64,000 nucleotides of DNA from contig JAMWZC010000001.1 of assembly GCA_024304985.1 (NCBI GenBank), positions 496,001-560,000 of the forward strand, in the 5' to 3' direction. Below, piece by piece: positions 17,651 to 26,177 of the stretch (position 1 is the stretch's first letter; each line of letters starts with the position of its first letter). The translations under genes and the position numbers were made by a program. The DNA is from Paracoccaceae bacterium (lineage in GTDB: Bacteria > Pseudomonadota > Alphaproteobacteria > Rhodobacterales > Rhodobacteraceae). The notes below the pieces were generated by a model, which was not told the DNA's origin, did no database searches, and saw nothing but the letters and a program-made list of their open reading frames with translations.

Positions 17651-18301
17651 TCATCTTACCTGGCAGAGGGTGTGGATGACCTTGATCTCGTCAGTGAAAT
17701 CCGCGTGTCCGGGGATATAATCCAGAGGATGCGTGATCGTCACCCGCGTCCAGAGCCCCTCACCTTCCAGCGTCCCGATCATCCCGGCAAAGTCGCGGTC
17801 CTGCCAGAAATCGGTGCGCTGCGTGAAGGTGATCAGACCGTCGGGACGCACCGCGCGGCACAGGTCACGCATCAGCGCCGATGCATCCGCGATATAGCTC
17901 ATGACACCCACGGCGGCGGCGGCGTCATAGCCATCGTCCTGCACCGGCAGTGGCAGCGCTTGAAGATCGTGCCGGATCAGCCGCGCATACCAGCCACGGC
18001 CTTCGGCATGGCGTAGCGACGCCTCCGAGATGTCGATCCCGTCCACGTCAAAAGCGCCGCGCCGCATCAGCGCACGCCCCATTAGGCCAGTCCCGCAGCC
18101 CACATCCAGAACCCGCGCATGCTCGGCCAGATGCGGTATCAGCAGATCACAGGCATCCTCGGGCGCGCGATATTGCCAGCCGGCCAGCGTGTCGTCATAG
18201 TGATCGGCCATTTCGTCGTAATAGCTTTTAACTGCGCCGGTTTCCGTAGAGCCCTGCCGCAGCGAGGTCAGCCGCTCCTCCGTATCGCCGTTCGCTGGCA
18301 T
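17651..18301 (-). CDS. class I SAM-dependent methyltransferase
   Basis: 216 residues from ATG 18301, which has GGGGAGGGAAG upstream. Motif I is VLDVGCGTGLMG (residues 64-75), followed by an acidic strand end (DGIDIS) and a motif IV-like VGVMSYI, all typical of the Rossmann-fold methyltransferase family 11/25. The start MPANGDTEERL and YYDEMADHYDDTL region resembles small-molecule methyltransferases (UbiE-like). It lies 13 bp downstream of the class II aldolase-like gene in the same operon. The methyl acceptor is unknown. Confidence 0.88.
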   Translation of the reverse strand: MPANGDTEERLTSLRQGSTETGAVKSYYDEMADHYDDTLAGWQYRAPEDACDLLIPHLAEHARVLDVGCGTGLMGRALMRRGAFDVDGIDISEASLRHAEGRGWYARLIRHDLQALPLPVQDDGYDAAAAVGVMSYIADASALMRDLCRAVRPDGLITFTQRTDFWQDRDFAGMIGTLEGEGLWTRVTITHPLDYIPGHADFTDEIKVIHTLCQVR

Positions 18302-18314
18302 CTTCCCTCCCCTT

Positions 18315-19061
18315 TCAGGTGGCGTAATCCGGGCTGTCGGCCTCAAGCAGCGCCTTGATTTCGCGCAGGTGATCCTCGGCGAAACCGGGGTAGGCCTCCC
18401 ATTCGCGGGCGGTTTTCTCTGCGACATCATCAGGCAGATGGCGCAGCGGGCGGCCCGTCTGCAAGGACCGGATATAGGTCTCTGCGGCGCGCTCGAAATA
18501 GTAAAGCCGGTTGAAGGTCTCGGCCACGGTGCGCCCGATTACCAGCACGCCATGATTGCCCATGATCAGCGTGGTGATCTTCGGGTCCGCAAGAAGCTGC
18601 GCGCAGCGCGCGGCCTCGTCGGCAAAGGCCATGCCGCCGTAATGGTCATCCACTACCACGCGGTTGTGGAACATCGCCGTGTTCTGGTCGATCGCGGGCA
18701 GACGCGAGTCCGCCAGACTGGCCAGCACCGTGGCATGGATCGAATGCACATGCATGGCGCAGCGCGCGTGCGGACAGGCCCGGTGCAGGCTGCCATGCAA
18801 GCCCCAGGCGGTGGGATCGGGCGCATCGGGCCGGTCCATCGTCGCGGGATCATGCGCGTCGATCTCGATCAGGCTGCTGGCGGTGATCCGAGCGAAATGC
18901 CGCCCCGCCGGGTTGATGAGGAAACGCGACCCGTCGCTATTCACCGCAAGGCTGAAATGATTGGCCACCGCCTCATGCATGTTCAGCCGCGCGGTCCAGC
19001 GAAAGGCGGCCGCCAAGTCCGTCCGCTCGGTCCAATGGGTCAGGTTGCTCTGGTCCTTCAT
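18315..19061 (-). CDS. class II aldolase/adducin-domain protein
   Basis: 248 residues. The Zn-binding histidines of the class II aldolase fold are visible as H104-V-H106 and H170 in MGNHGVLVIG, together with the N-terminal NHFSLAV strand and the YYFERAAE helix. The position that holds the catalytic Glu in fuculose-phosphate aldolase (before the LH pair) appears as Trp-Gly-Leu-His, so a true aldolase reaction is uncertain; decarboxylase or epimerase-like members also exist. It forms a two-gene operon with the methyltransferase. Upstream lies about 400 bp of non-coding DNA leading to the dusA remnant. Confidence 0.88.
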   Translation of the reverse strand: MKDQSNLTHWTERTDLAAAFRWTARLNMHEAVANHFSLAVNSDGSRFLINPAGRHFARITASSLIEIDAHDPATMDRPDAPDPTAWGLHGSLHRACPHARCAMHVHSIHATVLASLADSRLPAIDQNTAMFHNRVVVDDHYGGMAFADEAARCAQLLADPKITTLIMGNHGVLVIGRTVAETFNRLYYFERAAETYIRSLQTGRPLRHLPDDVAEKTAREWEAYPGFAEDHLREIKALLEADSPDYAT

Positions 19062-20272
19062 GGCGGGTCTCCCTGAGGCTGGACGCGCCGCTGGACTCTG
19101 GAGCGGGAGGCAATCCGGTCATCTTCGCTGCCAGCCTATCTGCAAGACGGCCTCAGGACACTCCCTTTTTTGGCACGTCACCGCGATTCGCCCAAGCTCC
19201 CGGGTTGATGGAATGATCCGCGATGTGCACCTGTTGACATGATGCACGGGTTACGTCACACGGCGGAGCCTACCGCCGGATCCGAACCGGGCTCTCTCCA
19301 GAATCCGCATGTTTGACTGGAGTCTTGTATCTGTGCACCTGCCCCTACCGTTGGAGCTTAGGGTGCTTCGATTTAGTCTGAGTGGAAATGTTCCAATTGC
19401 TGGGGGCATGCAGAAATATGCTACAAAACTGCTACAAGCAAATCCGAGAGGCCGCAAAAGCAAGAAATTAAGGGGATTTCGAAGTGTCCGTCCAATCCAT
19501 CATGGGCGCCACGGATAGTCTGGCGTGTTGGCTTAAATTCATCTTTCGTTTCTTCCATCCGCTGATCGGGGTCGCCCATTTTCGCGGGACATCCTGATCG
19601 CCTTGACTTTCCCTTTCGACAACCACGCACGACATGTTCTTTGCCGCAGCATGGCGTCTGGCATCACATGTGCCTTCTGCATCTACCGGTTTTGGACCGG
19701 ACCAGGCGCGGCATGGGCGCGCGTCTTTTTCGGCCGCCAACATCCCCCAGACAGTTCCCGTCGCCCCCCGGCACACGTCCTGAGACCTGATTGAGCCCCT
19801 ATAGCCGAATTCTGCACCGCAGGGAAACCACCCCGTCGCGATCGCGGCACACATGTGCGTCCTGGGCCATCTGACATTCTGACGACGACAGGTTGCACCT
19901 TTTCAAAAGCGCTGCAGCTTATGGCAAGGATCGGATCTGCCATTGGCAGAGGGCGCCGCACCGCACCAACTCGGCCGAAAAGAACCGGGGCGCATCGCAT
20001 CTCACGGCCGCAGGCAACCGGCCTTATCCCGAAAACCCCGAAACGAGCCGCCAGCAGCCCGAGTCCGTTGCCCGCAAACCGCTTCTCTCCAAGCTTGACA
20101 AGGACGCAACCGATCATATCGGTTGCATGGCTTTGAAGCGCGAACATCCTGCCCTGCACACGGTTTGCCAGTCTGGACAGCACGAAGGCCAAAAGGCAAG
20201 CGGCCGATCAGGCTCACATTCAGGAGCAAATCGCGCCTGACATATGTGAAGCCACCGGCACCCACTGACCGA
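19062..20272. other. long non-coding region containing the dusA scar
   Basis: Apart from the dusA fragment at 19468-19542 I see no supported gene. A hairpin CGGCGG-N6-CCGCCG lies at 19261-19278. Just on the element side of the dusA fragment is a short tandem, TGCTACAA with 3-bp spacing (about 19429-19437 and upstream), of the kind bound by integrases. The stretch 19543-20272 has open frames on both strands without recognisable similarity and may include decayed sequence. Confidence 0.5.
19468..19542 (-). pseudogene. dusA: dusA 5' fragment (tRNA-dihydrouridine synthase A), integration scar
   Basis: From ATG 19542 the frame reads MNLSQHARLSVAPMMDWTD, the exact start pattern of DusA (RLSVAPMMDWTDRHCR in intact enzymes), and then switches to SKSP and a TAA at 19468-19470. 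Only 24 codons remain. The 5' end of dusA around APMMDWTD is a known attachment site for a large family of integrases, and integration splits the gene exactly there. The rest of dusA is not in the window. Confidence 0.8.
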
Positions 20273-21616
20273 TTACAGAAGAGAACTCGGCAGCCACAAT
20301 GACAGGGCAGGTATTCCCACGATCAGACCAAGGACCACGACCTCGGCGATCAGGAAAACACCGATACCGACGAATATTGTTTCAAGGCGCACCTTGTCGC
20401 GCAGGATTGACTTGATCACGAAGACATTGAGGCCGATTGGCGGGGTCACCAACCCGATTTCAAGCAACTTGATCACAACCACACCGAACCAGATCAACGA
20501 CAAGCCATAGCTGTCGACGATGGGGATGGTGAGCGGCAAGGTCAGAAGGATAATGCCGATCGGGTCCAGAAACATGCCCAACACGAGGTAGAGCAAGACA
20601 ATCAGACTGAGGACGACAAACATCGAGACATCCGCCGTCGCGATCCAACTGCCGATTGCCCCTGACAGCCCCGTCAGCGAGATGAAGCTGACATAGACCT
20701 TGCCTGCCATGGCAATGGCGAAAATCATCGAGGACTGATAGACGCTTTCCCGCAGCGCCGCACCAATGCGCGCGAAGGTCAGGCGGCGCAGCGCCAAGCC
20801 CAGCACAAGTGCCGCGATGGCTCCCACGCCTGCGGCCTCGGACGGTGTGAAGAACCCGGCATAGATGCCACCGATCACGACCGCAAAAAGCAGGACAATC
20901 GACCAGCATTGCCCCAGGCTTTGCCAGCGGTCGCGCGACGAGATGTCCTCACTTGGCCGGGGGGCGTCAGCGGGGCGGAAACGCGCCCAGAGGTAGATCA
21001 CCACCAGATATGCAAACAGGGACAGCAGGCCCGGAATGATCGCCGCCATGAACAGGCGCGCGATCGACTGTTCGGCAAAGACACCGTACAGAATGAAAAG
21101 GATGGAAGGCGGGATAAGTGAACCGAGTGTCCCTCCAATCGCAACGGAGCCTGTCGCGAGCGATTTAGAGTATCCGAATTTCAGCATTTCAGGGATCGCA
21201 ATGCGCCCCATCGCTGCGGCACAGGCCACCGACGACCCCGTGATTGCCGAAAACCCGCCACAGCCAACGATCGAAGCCATGGCCACCCCGCCGGGAAGCC
21301 TTGCCAGCCACAAGCGGGCGGCTCGGTAAATGTCAGTGGTGAAGCCCGCCTCATAGGACAGATGCCCCATCAGGACAAACAGTGGCACCGTGGCAAGGCT
21401 GTAACTCTTGAGAAAGTCATATGGACCATTGGCAATCAGCGAAAGGGTCGGCCGCCAGGCGAATTGCGGCATGAAATCCGCACCGGGACGCCATGCGAAG
21501 ATGATGAAGATGCCGATCGAGGCCGAAATGCCCAAGGCAGCCGCGATCGGAACGCGTATGGCCAGCAGGAACAGTGTGACACAAAGCGCCGTCAAACCAA
21601 CAAGAAGCGGATCCAA
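20273..21616 (-). CDS. dctM: TRAP transporter large permease subunit (DctM family)
   Basis: 447 residues, about 12 hydrophobic helices. Family marks include the N-terminal FLLAIRVPIAAALG helix, SYSLATVPLFVLMG, GGFSAITGSSVACAAAMG, LIPPSILFILYG and the C-terminal LVTPPIGLNVFV. It is the inner-membrane sodium-coupled channel of the second TRAP system and the last gene of its operon, 3 bp after the small permease gene. Context with a dehydratase and a lyase for branched dicarboxylates suggests a C4-C6 dicarboxylate or tricarboxylate ligand. Confidence 0.95.
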   Translation of the reverse strand: MDPLLVGLTALCVTLFLLAIRVPIAAALGISASIGIFIIFAWRPGADFMPQFAWRPTLSLIANGPYDFLKSYSLATVPLFVLMGHLSYEAGFTTDIYRAARLWLARLPGGVAMASIVGCGGFSAITGSSVACAAAMGRIAIPEMLKFGYSKSLATGSVAIGGTLGSLIPPSILFILYGVFAEQSIARLFMAAIIPGLLSLFAYLVVIYLWARFRPADAPRPSEDISSRDRWQSLGQCWSIVLLFAVVIGGIYAGFFTPSEAAGVGAIAALVLGLALRRLTFARIGAALRESVYQSSMIFAIAMAGKVYVSFISLTGLSGAIGSWIATADVSMFVVLSLIVLLYLVLGMFLDPIGIILLTLPLTIPIVDSYGLSLIWFGVVVIKLLEIGLVTPPIGLNVFVIKSILRDKVRLETIFVGIGVFLIAEVVVLGLIVGIPALSLWLPSSLL

Positions 21617-21619
21617 AGC

Positions 21620-22162
21620 TCAAACCTCCTCGTGCGGGACGTTCGACGCCGCATCTTCAAGTCCCGTCACCGCAGTTCGGATCCCTTCCATCATGCTCAA
21701 CAGCAGTCTCAGGCTGAAGAGGATGATTGCCGCGCCAAAAACCGCTTTCATCGGCCATGTGGGGATTTGCAGGACGCCGTCATAGTAAGCGCCGCGCGCG
21801 ATTTCTTCGGGCATGCGCCGCACGACGATATAGCCGATCCCGCCAAAGAACACTCCCATGGCCAGTGCACCCAAGGCGCGCAACACTCCGCGGGCCCTGA
21901 GCCCCATCCAGTCCGTTGTCACAGTCACCGTGATATGCCCCCGGTGACGCTCAACATAGGCCAAGGGCAAAACGATGACGGCCACGTTCAGCAGACCGAC
22001 CATCAACAGTTCGTCGGGAATGGGTTTCAGAAAAACCGTCTTGCCAATGATCGATGCAACGATGATGAGCCCCATCACCAGCAGGACACCGCTTGCAAGA
22101 ACGATGGCAGCGTCCTCCAGAAACGTCTGGACACGACGAAAATCACGGTGAAAGTCGGGCAT
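21620..22162 (-). CDS. dctQ: TRAP transporter small permease subunit (DctQ family)
   Basis: 180 residues from ATG 22162 (GGGACG 9 bp upstream); a TTG start 60 bp further upstream is possible. Four hydrophobic segments are visible (near residues 20-40, 45-65, 95-115 and 135-155), with the family-typical PDELLMVGLLNVAVIVLPLAYVERHRGHI region. It links the periplasmic receptor to the large permease. Its gene lies between dctP and dctM of the second TRAP operon. Confidence 0.92.
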   Translation of the reverse strand: MPDFHRDFRRVQTFLEDAAIVLASGVLLVMGLIIVASIIGKTVFLKPIPDELLMVGLLNVAVIVLPLAYVERHRGHITVTVTTDWMGLRARGVLRALGALAMGVFFGGIGYIVVRRMPEEIARGAYYDGVLQIPTWPMKAVFGAAIILFSLRLLLSMMEGIRTAVTGLEDAASNVPHEEV

Positions 22163-22256
22163 CGGCGGCACGTCCCTATCGGATGGTCCAAAGAAGAGTG
22201 GCGCATCGCCGGGCGCCTTCAAAAAGGGCTGCCCGGCGATGAGCCGTCACTGTGTA

Positions 22257-23333
22257 TCAGTCCCAGGGATAGCCTTTGGCGTCCAGTTCCGCCTTGTGCT
22301 TGTCGGTCAAGGCGATCCACTCGGCAAAAAGCGCCTGCCCTTCAAAGCCCTTGCCGTCAGCCTTGGTGACCCAGTTCGCCGCATCTTCAAGAGCGACCTT
22401 GACCAAGGCATCCCGCATTTCGGCTGGCGGGTCGATCATGGTGATCTTCTTGCCGTCAACACCTTCTGCCAGCTTGGCCTTGGTGTCGATCCGCGAGCGG
22501 GCCATGATCTCGGCCATTTCTACCGTAAAGTCACGGCCAAGCTCGTCCATGATCTTTTGTTGTTCGGGTGTCAGGCTCTGATAGGTTTGCAGGTTCATGA
22601 TGATGCCGAATGCCAGTGTCTGACCCAGATTGAGCTCGCTCATGTAGCTGGCGACCTCATACTGCTTGTAGCCGTCCACCACATAGTAATAGGTCGTCGA
22701 ACCATCCACCGAGCCGTTCGACAAAGCCTCATAGACTGCCGGTTGTGACATCGAAACAGTCGCCGCACCAAAAGCCTCAAGCGCGGGAACATGCGCGCCG
22801 GTGCTGCGGATGGTCAAACCCTTGAGATCCTCAAGACTGGCAACGGGCTTGTCCTTGGTCAGCAGCTGCGTGGGGCCGGTGGTGTAGTTTCCGAAATACT
22901 TGACGTTGAACGCCTCGGCCTCTTGCAAGGCGACAGGGTGTGTCGTCATCAACTCATAGGCGGCCATCATGCCGACGTATTCGTCGAAAATCTCGCCGGT
23001 ATCGACAACTTCATAGACGACAAGCTGTCCGGGCGCGTAGACCGGGACGATGGATCCCATATCGGCAACCCCGTCAGAAATCGCCTGTGCAGCCCCTGCG
23101 GCGCCGACCAATGCGCCACCCCAAATGATGTCCAGACCAAGCTCGCCATTGGTGCGGCGGCGCATTTCCTCGTCCAGCCAGACCAACCCGCCCGCCCGCG
23201 CGCCGGAGTTCGGACCAAATTCGGCAAAGCGCAATTGCCGCGTTTGCGCCTCGGCGATGGTGGGTGACAAGGCTGTAAGTCCGCCCGACAGCATCATGAC
23301 GGTCGCGGCCAGCGCAATCTTCAAATGTTTCAT
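22257..23333 (-). CDS. dctP: TRAP transporter substrate-binding protein (DctP family)
   Basis: 358 residues from ATG 23333, which has the strong ribosome site GGGAGGAG. The signal peptide MKHLKIALAATVMMLSGGL ends near AEAQ. Mature features include LKGLTIRSTG with the ligand-carboxylate Arg, and the VYEALSNGSVDGSTTYYYVVDGYK segment, the family A-L-x-x-G-x-V/I-D-G motif. It is the first gene of the second TRAP operon and is read divergently from the IclR regulator. An IclR-type palindrome lies about 85 bp upstream of its start. Confidence 0.95.
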   Translation of the reverse strand: MKHLKIALAATVMMLSGGLTALSPTIAEAQTRQLRFAEFGPNSGARAGGLVWLDEEMRRRTNGELGLDIIWGGALVGAAGAAQAISDGVADMGSIVPVYAPGQLVVYEVVDTGEIFDEYVGMMAAYELMTTHPVALQEAEAFNVKYFGNYTTGPTQLLTKDKPVASLEDLKGLTIRSTGAHVPALEAFGAATVSMSQPAVYEALSNGSVDGSTTYYYVVDGYKQYEVASYMSELNLGQTLAFGIIMNLQTYQSLTPEQQKIMDELGRDFTVEMAEIMARSRIDTKAKLAEGVDGKKITMIDPPAEMRDALVKVALEDAANWVTKADGKGFEGQALFAEWIALTDKHKAELDAKGYPWD

Positions 23334-23415
23334 TGTTCTCCTCCCTTGCGCCCTCTCCTGCGGGGCCGCAATGAATGTTCGGCAGAAGAGCAAATTAAGT
23401 CAACAAGCAAATTTG

Positions 23416-23432
23416 ATTTCACTGTTTGAAAT
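23416..23432. promoter_or_regulatory. putative IclR operator 1: ATTTCA-N5-TGAAAT
   Basis: A perfect 6-bp inverted repeat with a 5-bp spacer lies between the TRAP operon and the iclR-type gene. The same half-sites with the same spacing recur at 24303-24319, upstream of the dehydratase operon. IclR proteins usually bind such short palindromes. Confidence 0.65.
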
Positions 23433-23496
23433 TTATGATCGTATTCAATATTCATAAAGCCCCACAACACCGGACCGCGGAACACGACGAGGACAG

Positions 23497-24303
23497 ATGT
23501 CGACGAAACACCAAAAGACCGACCGAGGACAAAATGGCGAGACGCTGGCACGCGTGCGCGCAGTCTCGCGGGCTGTAGCTATCCTGCGATGCTTCACACC
23601 CGGTCAGATGTATATGTCGCTGGGTGAAATTGCTTCAGCAACCGACCTCGACGCCGGAACGACACGCAGGTTACTGGTCACCCTGAGGGATGAGGGACTG
23701 ATCGGACAGGCCGTCGACGGCCGCTATCACCTGACAATGCAGGTATGGCGGCTGGTGTCCGCCGTTCCCGACGGGCGCACGCTGCGCGACCTTGCCATGG
23801 ACCATATCCGAGAGTTGGCGAACACCACAGGCCATACAGTTCTTTTGTCCATTTTAAGAGGAAATCAAGCGATTTGCCTTGCACGTGAACACGGCAATTC
23901 ACCTGTCCAGGTGCGCTGGTGGCCGATTGGCGAAGCGATGCCCCTGAACTGTGGGGCGGCGCCGCGCCTGCTTCTCGCCCATATGCCAGAGGATGAATGC
24001 AACGCGGTTCTCGAAGGCCCACTTGTCGCTCTGTCGCGCAAAAGCATCACCAATCCTTTTGTGCTGCGCGAGATGCTTGATGATGTCCGGCACAACGGCT
24101 GGTCACTTGCGACGGACGACGTTCTTGAGGGCTTGTCGGCCTTGGCAGCCCCTATCCGCAATCCCAGTGGCGCGGTCGTCGCGGCTGTTTCCCTGGGCGG
24201 GCTGACCTCAAGCATCGTGACGGCCAACGGGTCACCAAATCCGGACCTGCTGGCTACGCTCAAGCAGGCTTGCGCGGTGATATCCGATCAGATCCCCTCG
24301 TGA
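23497..24303 (+). CDS. IclR-family transcriptional regulator
   Basis: 268 residues. An N-terminal winged helix (about 20-80, RAVAILRCFTPG...LGEIASATDLDAGTTRRLLVTL) is followed by the IclR effector domain (about 95-265), including the GHTVLLSILRGNQAICLA and LEGLSALAAPIRN strands that frame the ligand pocket. It lies between the TRAP operon (divergent) and the dehydratase/lyase operon (same strand, 90 bp downstream), and a palindrome is present on both sides, so it very probably controls both. Its ligand is likely the imported acid or an intermediate. Confidence 0.92.
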   Translation: MSTKHQKTDRGQNGETLARVRAVSRAVAILRCFTPGQMYMSLGEIASATDLDAGTTRRLLVTLRDEGLIGQAVDGRYHLTMQVWRLVSAVPDGRTLRDLAMDHIRELANTTGHTVLLSILRGNQAICLAREHGNSPVQVRWWPIGEAMPLNCGAAPRLLLAHMPEDECNAVLEGPLVALSRKSITNPFVLREMLDDVRHNGWSLATDDVLEGLSALAAPIRNPSGAVVAAVSLGGLTSSIVTANGSPNPDLLATLKQACAVISDQIPS

Positions 24304-24360
24304 TTTCATATAGTGAAATTTCCGTTGCCTATTGACATGAAGGCTGACCGGGATACGATT
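24303..24360 (+). promoter_or_regulatory. putative IclR operator 2 and promoter of the dehydratase/lyase operon
   Basis: ATTTCA-N5-TGAAAT lies at 24303-24319. Downstream, TTGACA at 24332-24337 and TACGAT at 24354-24359 are spaced by 16 bp. The operator sits just upstream of the -35 box, an activator-type position, which fits IclR regulators that activate catabolic operons in the presence of ligand. Confidence 0.6.
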
Positions 24361-24392
24361 TGAGAACATAGGGGAGTGAGCAGGAGGACGCC

Positions 24393-25649
24393 ATGGGCGC
24401 AACCATCGCCGAGAAGATCCTGGCGCGATGCGCGGGTCTGGACAGGGTATCGGCTGGCCAGGACATTCGCGCCCGCCCCGACTTCGTGATCGCCTATGAC
24501 TTCCCGGGATATACCGATGTCATCTTTCGTCAGATGAAGGACGAGTTCGGCATCGACAAGGTCACAGACCCGTCGCGCTTTGCATTATTCATTGATCACA
24601 TGGTCCCGGCTGTCACGCCTGCCGAAGAAGAGTTGCACCAGATCACGCGCGACTGGGGGGCTGCCCAGAACGTCCCCGTTTTCGAGCGCAAGGGCATCGG
24701 TCATCAGGTCGCTGCGGAACTGGGCTATGCGACTCCTGGGGCCTTTGCCGTGCATTTCGACGGGCATATCTCTCAACTGGGCACCTATGGCACCCTCGCC
24801 ATCGGCCTGCGCCGCCATTTGCTTGAAGCCTTCGTCAAGGAACACATCCTGATCACCGTGCCGCATACAGTGCGCGTGAACCTGACAGGCACCCTTCAAA
24901 CCGGCGTGATGGCGCGGGACGTGTTCCACCATATCGTAAGGGTCCTCGGCCCGTCGTCCTGCCGCTTCAAGGTGCTGGAACTTGGCGGCGAAGTGATTGA
25001 TGCGCTATCGCTTGAAGGCAGGCAGGCGATCACCTGCCTTGCTATGTTTACCGGAGCGATCACTGCCGTCATCAATCCGGACGAAAAGGCACTCGCCTAT
25101 GCGGCCCCACGGGCCAGAGCCGATATCGAGCCGGTCTTTTCCGACCCGGACGCAAGCTACGCGGCCGTTTACACGATTGATGTGACCGATCTCGAACCGG
25201 TGATCGTTGTGCCCCCCAGCCCGGCGAATACCGAAAACCTCAGCGACCATCTGGGGACAGAGGTTCAGGTCGGATACCTTGGGTCATGTGCCTCGGGCCG
25301 GCTTGAGGATTTGCGGATCGCGGCGCAGGTTCTGCGCGGTCGGCAGGTCAAGCCCGGCTTTCAACTCAATGTCGTGCCGACCAGCCAGGAAATCATGCGA
25401 CAGGCAGCAGCAGAGGGTTTGATCACCGATCTTGTCGCCGCTGGTGCGTTCGTAACTTCCTCATCCTGCGATTACTGCTTTGGCCGTCTTGGCGTCATGA
25501 GCGCGGGACAGCGCGCTGTCTCGACCGGAACGCTGAATGTCCGCGGACGCATGGGAAGTCGCGACTCGGAAATCTTCATCGTCAATGCTGCGGCGGTCGC
25601 CGCTGCGGCCATTGAAGGCCGCATAGCTGACCCCAGGCGATATCTGTAG
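24393..25649 (+). CDS. aconitase-superfamily dehydratase, large subunit (LeuC/DmdA-like)
   Basis: 418 residues, the size of the LeuC/HacA/DmdA branch that dehydrates or hydrates branched 2-hydroxy diacids. The three Fe-S cluster cysteines are visible: C299 (GSCASGRLEDL) and C359/C362 (CDYCFG). ALSLEGRQAITCLAMFTGA matches the family. The usual D-S-H-T box is Phe-Asp-Gly-His (near residue 124), a departure from isopropylmalate isomerase. With the small subunit and the downstream PEP-mutase-family lyase the layout matches the 2,3-dimethylmalate dehydratase/lyase set of nicotinate fermenters, but citraconate, mesaconate or similar substrates are equally possible. Confidence 0.85.
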   Translation: MGATIAEKILARCAGLDRVSAGQDIRARPDFVIAYDFPGYTDVIFRQMKDEFGIDKVTDPSRFALFIDHMVPAVTPAEEELHQITRDWGAAQNVPVFERKGIGHQVAAELGYATPGAFAVHFDGHISQLGTYGTLAIGLRRHLLEAFVKEHILITVPHTVRVNLTGTLQTGVMARDVFHHIVRVLGPSSCRFKVLELGGEVIDALSLEGRQAITCLAMFTGAITAVINPDEKALAYAAPRARADIEPVFSDPDASYAAVYTIDVTDLEPVIVVPPSPANTENLSDHLGTEVQVGYLGSCASGRLEDLRIAAQVLRGRQVKPGFQLNVVPTSQEIMRQAAAEGLITDLVAAGAFVTSSSCDYCFGRLGVMSAGQRAVSTGTLNVRGRMGSRDSEIFIVNAAAVAAAAIEGRIADPRRYL

Positions 25650-25658
25650 GAGAGGTCG

Positions 25659-26177
25659 ATGGCTTTGAAGAACCTGCACGGCCGTGTCGCCTGGATCTTT
25701 CCGGAAAAGGACTTCGACGTCGACGACATCGTGGGCGTCGCCAATATCAAGCTGAAAGACCCGGTCAAGCTGGCCGAGGTTGCAATGTCGGACTTCGATC
25801 CCGGTTTCGCTGCTCAGGTCCGGCCCGGTGACCTTCTGATCGGGGGTGAGAATTTTGGCTATGGCCATCCGCACTATCCTCCGATGATCGCGATGCGCCA
25901 GCTCGGCCTGTCTGGTGTCGTAGCAGAAAGTTTTTCACCCGGCTATTGGCGGGGCGAGATTGCGATGGGCTTTCCGCAAGCCACATGTCCGGGCGTGCTT
26001 GGCATCGTTTCGCGCTGGGACATGGTCGAGGTTGATTGGACCGCCTGTCTATTTCGCAACCTGACAACAGGGCAGAACCTGCCGATCGAGCCCCTGTCAC
26101 AAGGAGACCGCAAGATGTTGGATAATGGCGGCCTGATTGGCTATCTGCACGCCCGCGATCTGGAGGAGTCCAAATGA
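25659..26177 (+). CDS. aconitase-superfamily dehydratase, small subunit (LeuD/DmdB-like)
   Basis: 172 residues, the typical length of the swivel domain encoded separately in the LeuD/DmdB branch. Characteristic segments are the N-terminal GRVAWIFPEKDFDVDDIVG, GENFGYGHPHYPP (where GxNFGxGSSRE is usual, so Ser-Ser-Arg is replaced by His-Pro-His) and VVAESFSPGYWR. The active-site Ser-Arg dipeptide is therefore altered, as it is in the partner's D-S-H-T box. It starts 9 bp after the large subunit and its stop overlaps the lyase start by 4 bp. Confidence 0.83.
   Translation: MALKNLHGRVAWIFPEKDFDVDDIVGVANIKLKDPVKLAEVAMSDFDPGFAAQVRPGDLLIGGENFGYGHPHYPPMIAMRQLGLSGVVAESFSPGYWRGEIAMGFPQATCPGVLGIVSRWDMVEVDWTACLFRNLTTGQNLPIEPLSQGDRKMLDNGGLIGYLHARDLEESK

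Noticed and set aside
19261-19300. GGTTCGGATCC-like T-arm near a hairpin, possible tRNA remnant
   Set aside because: No acceptor or anticodon stem could be placed around it.
19683-20192. 169-codon minus-strand open frame upstream of the dusA fragment
   Set aside because: No recognisable motif or ribosome site; competing open frames of similar length on the other strand suggest GC-driven chance.
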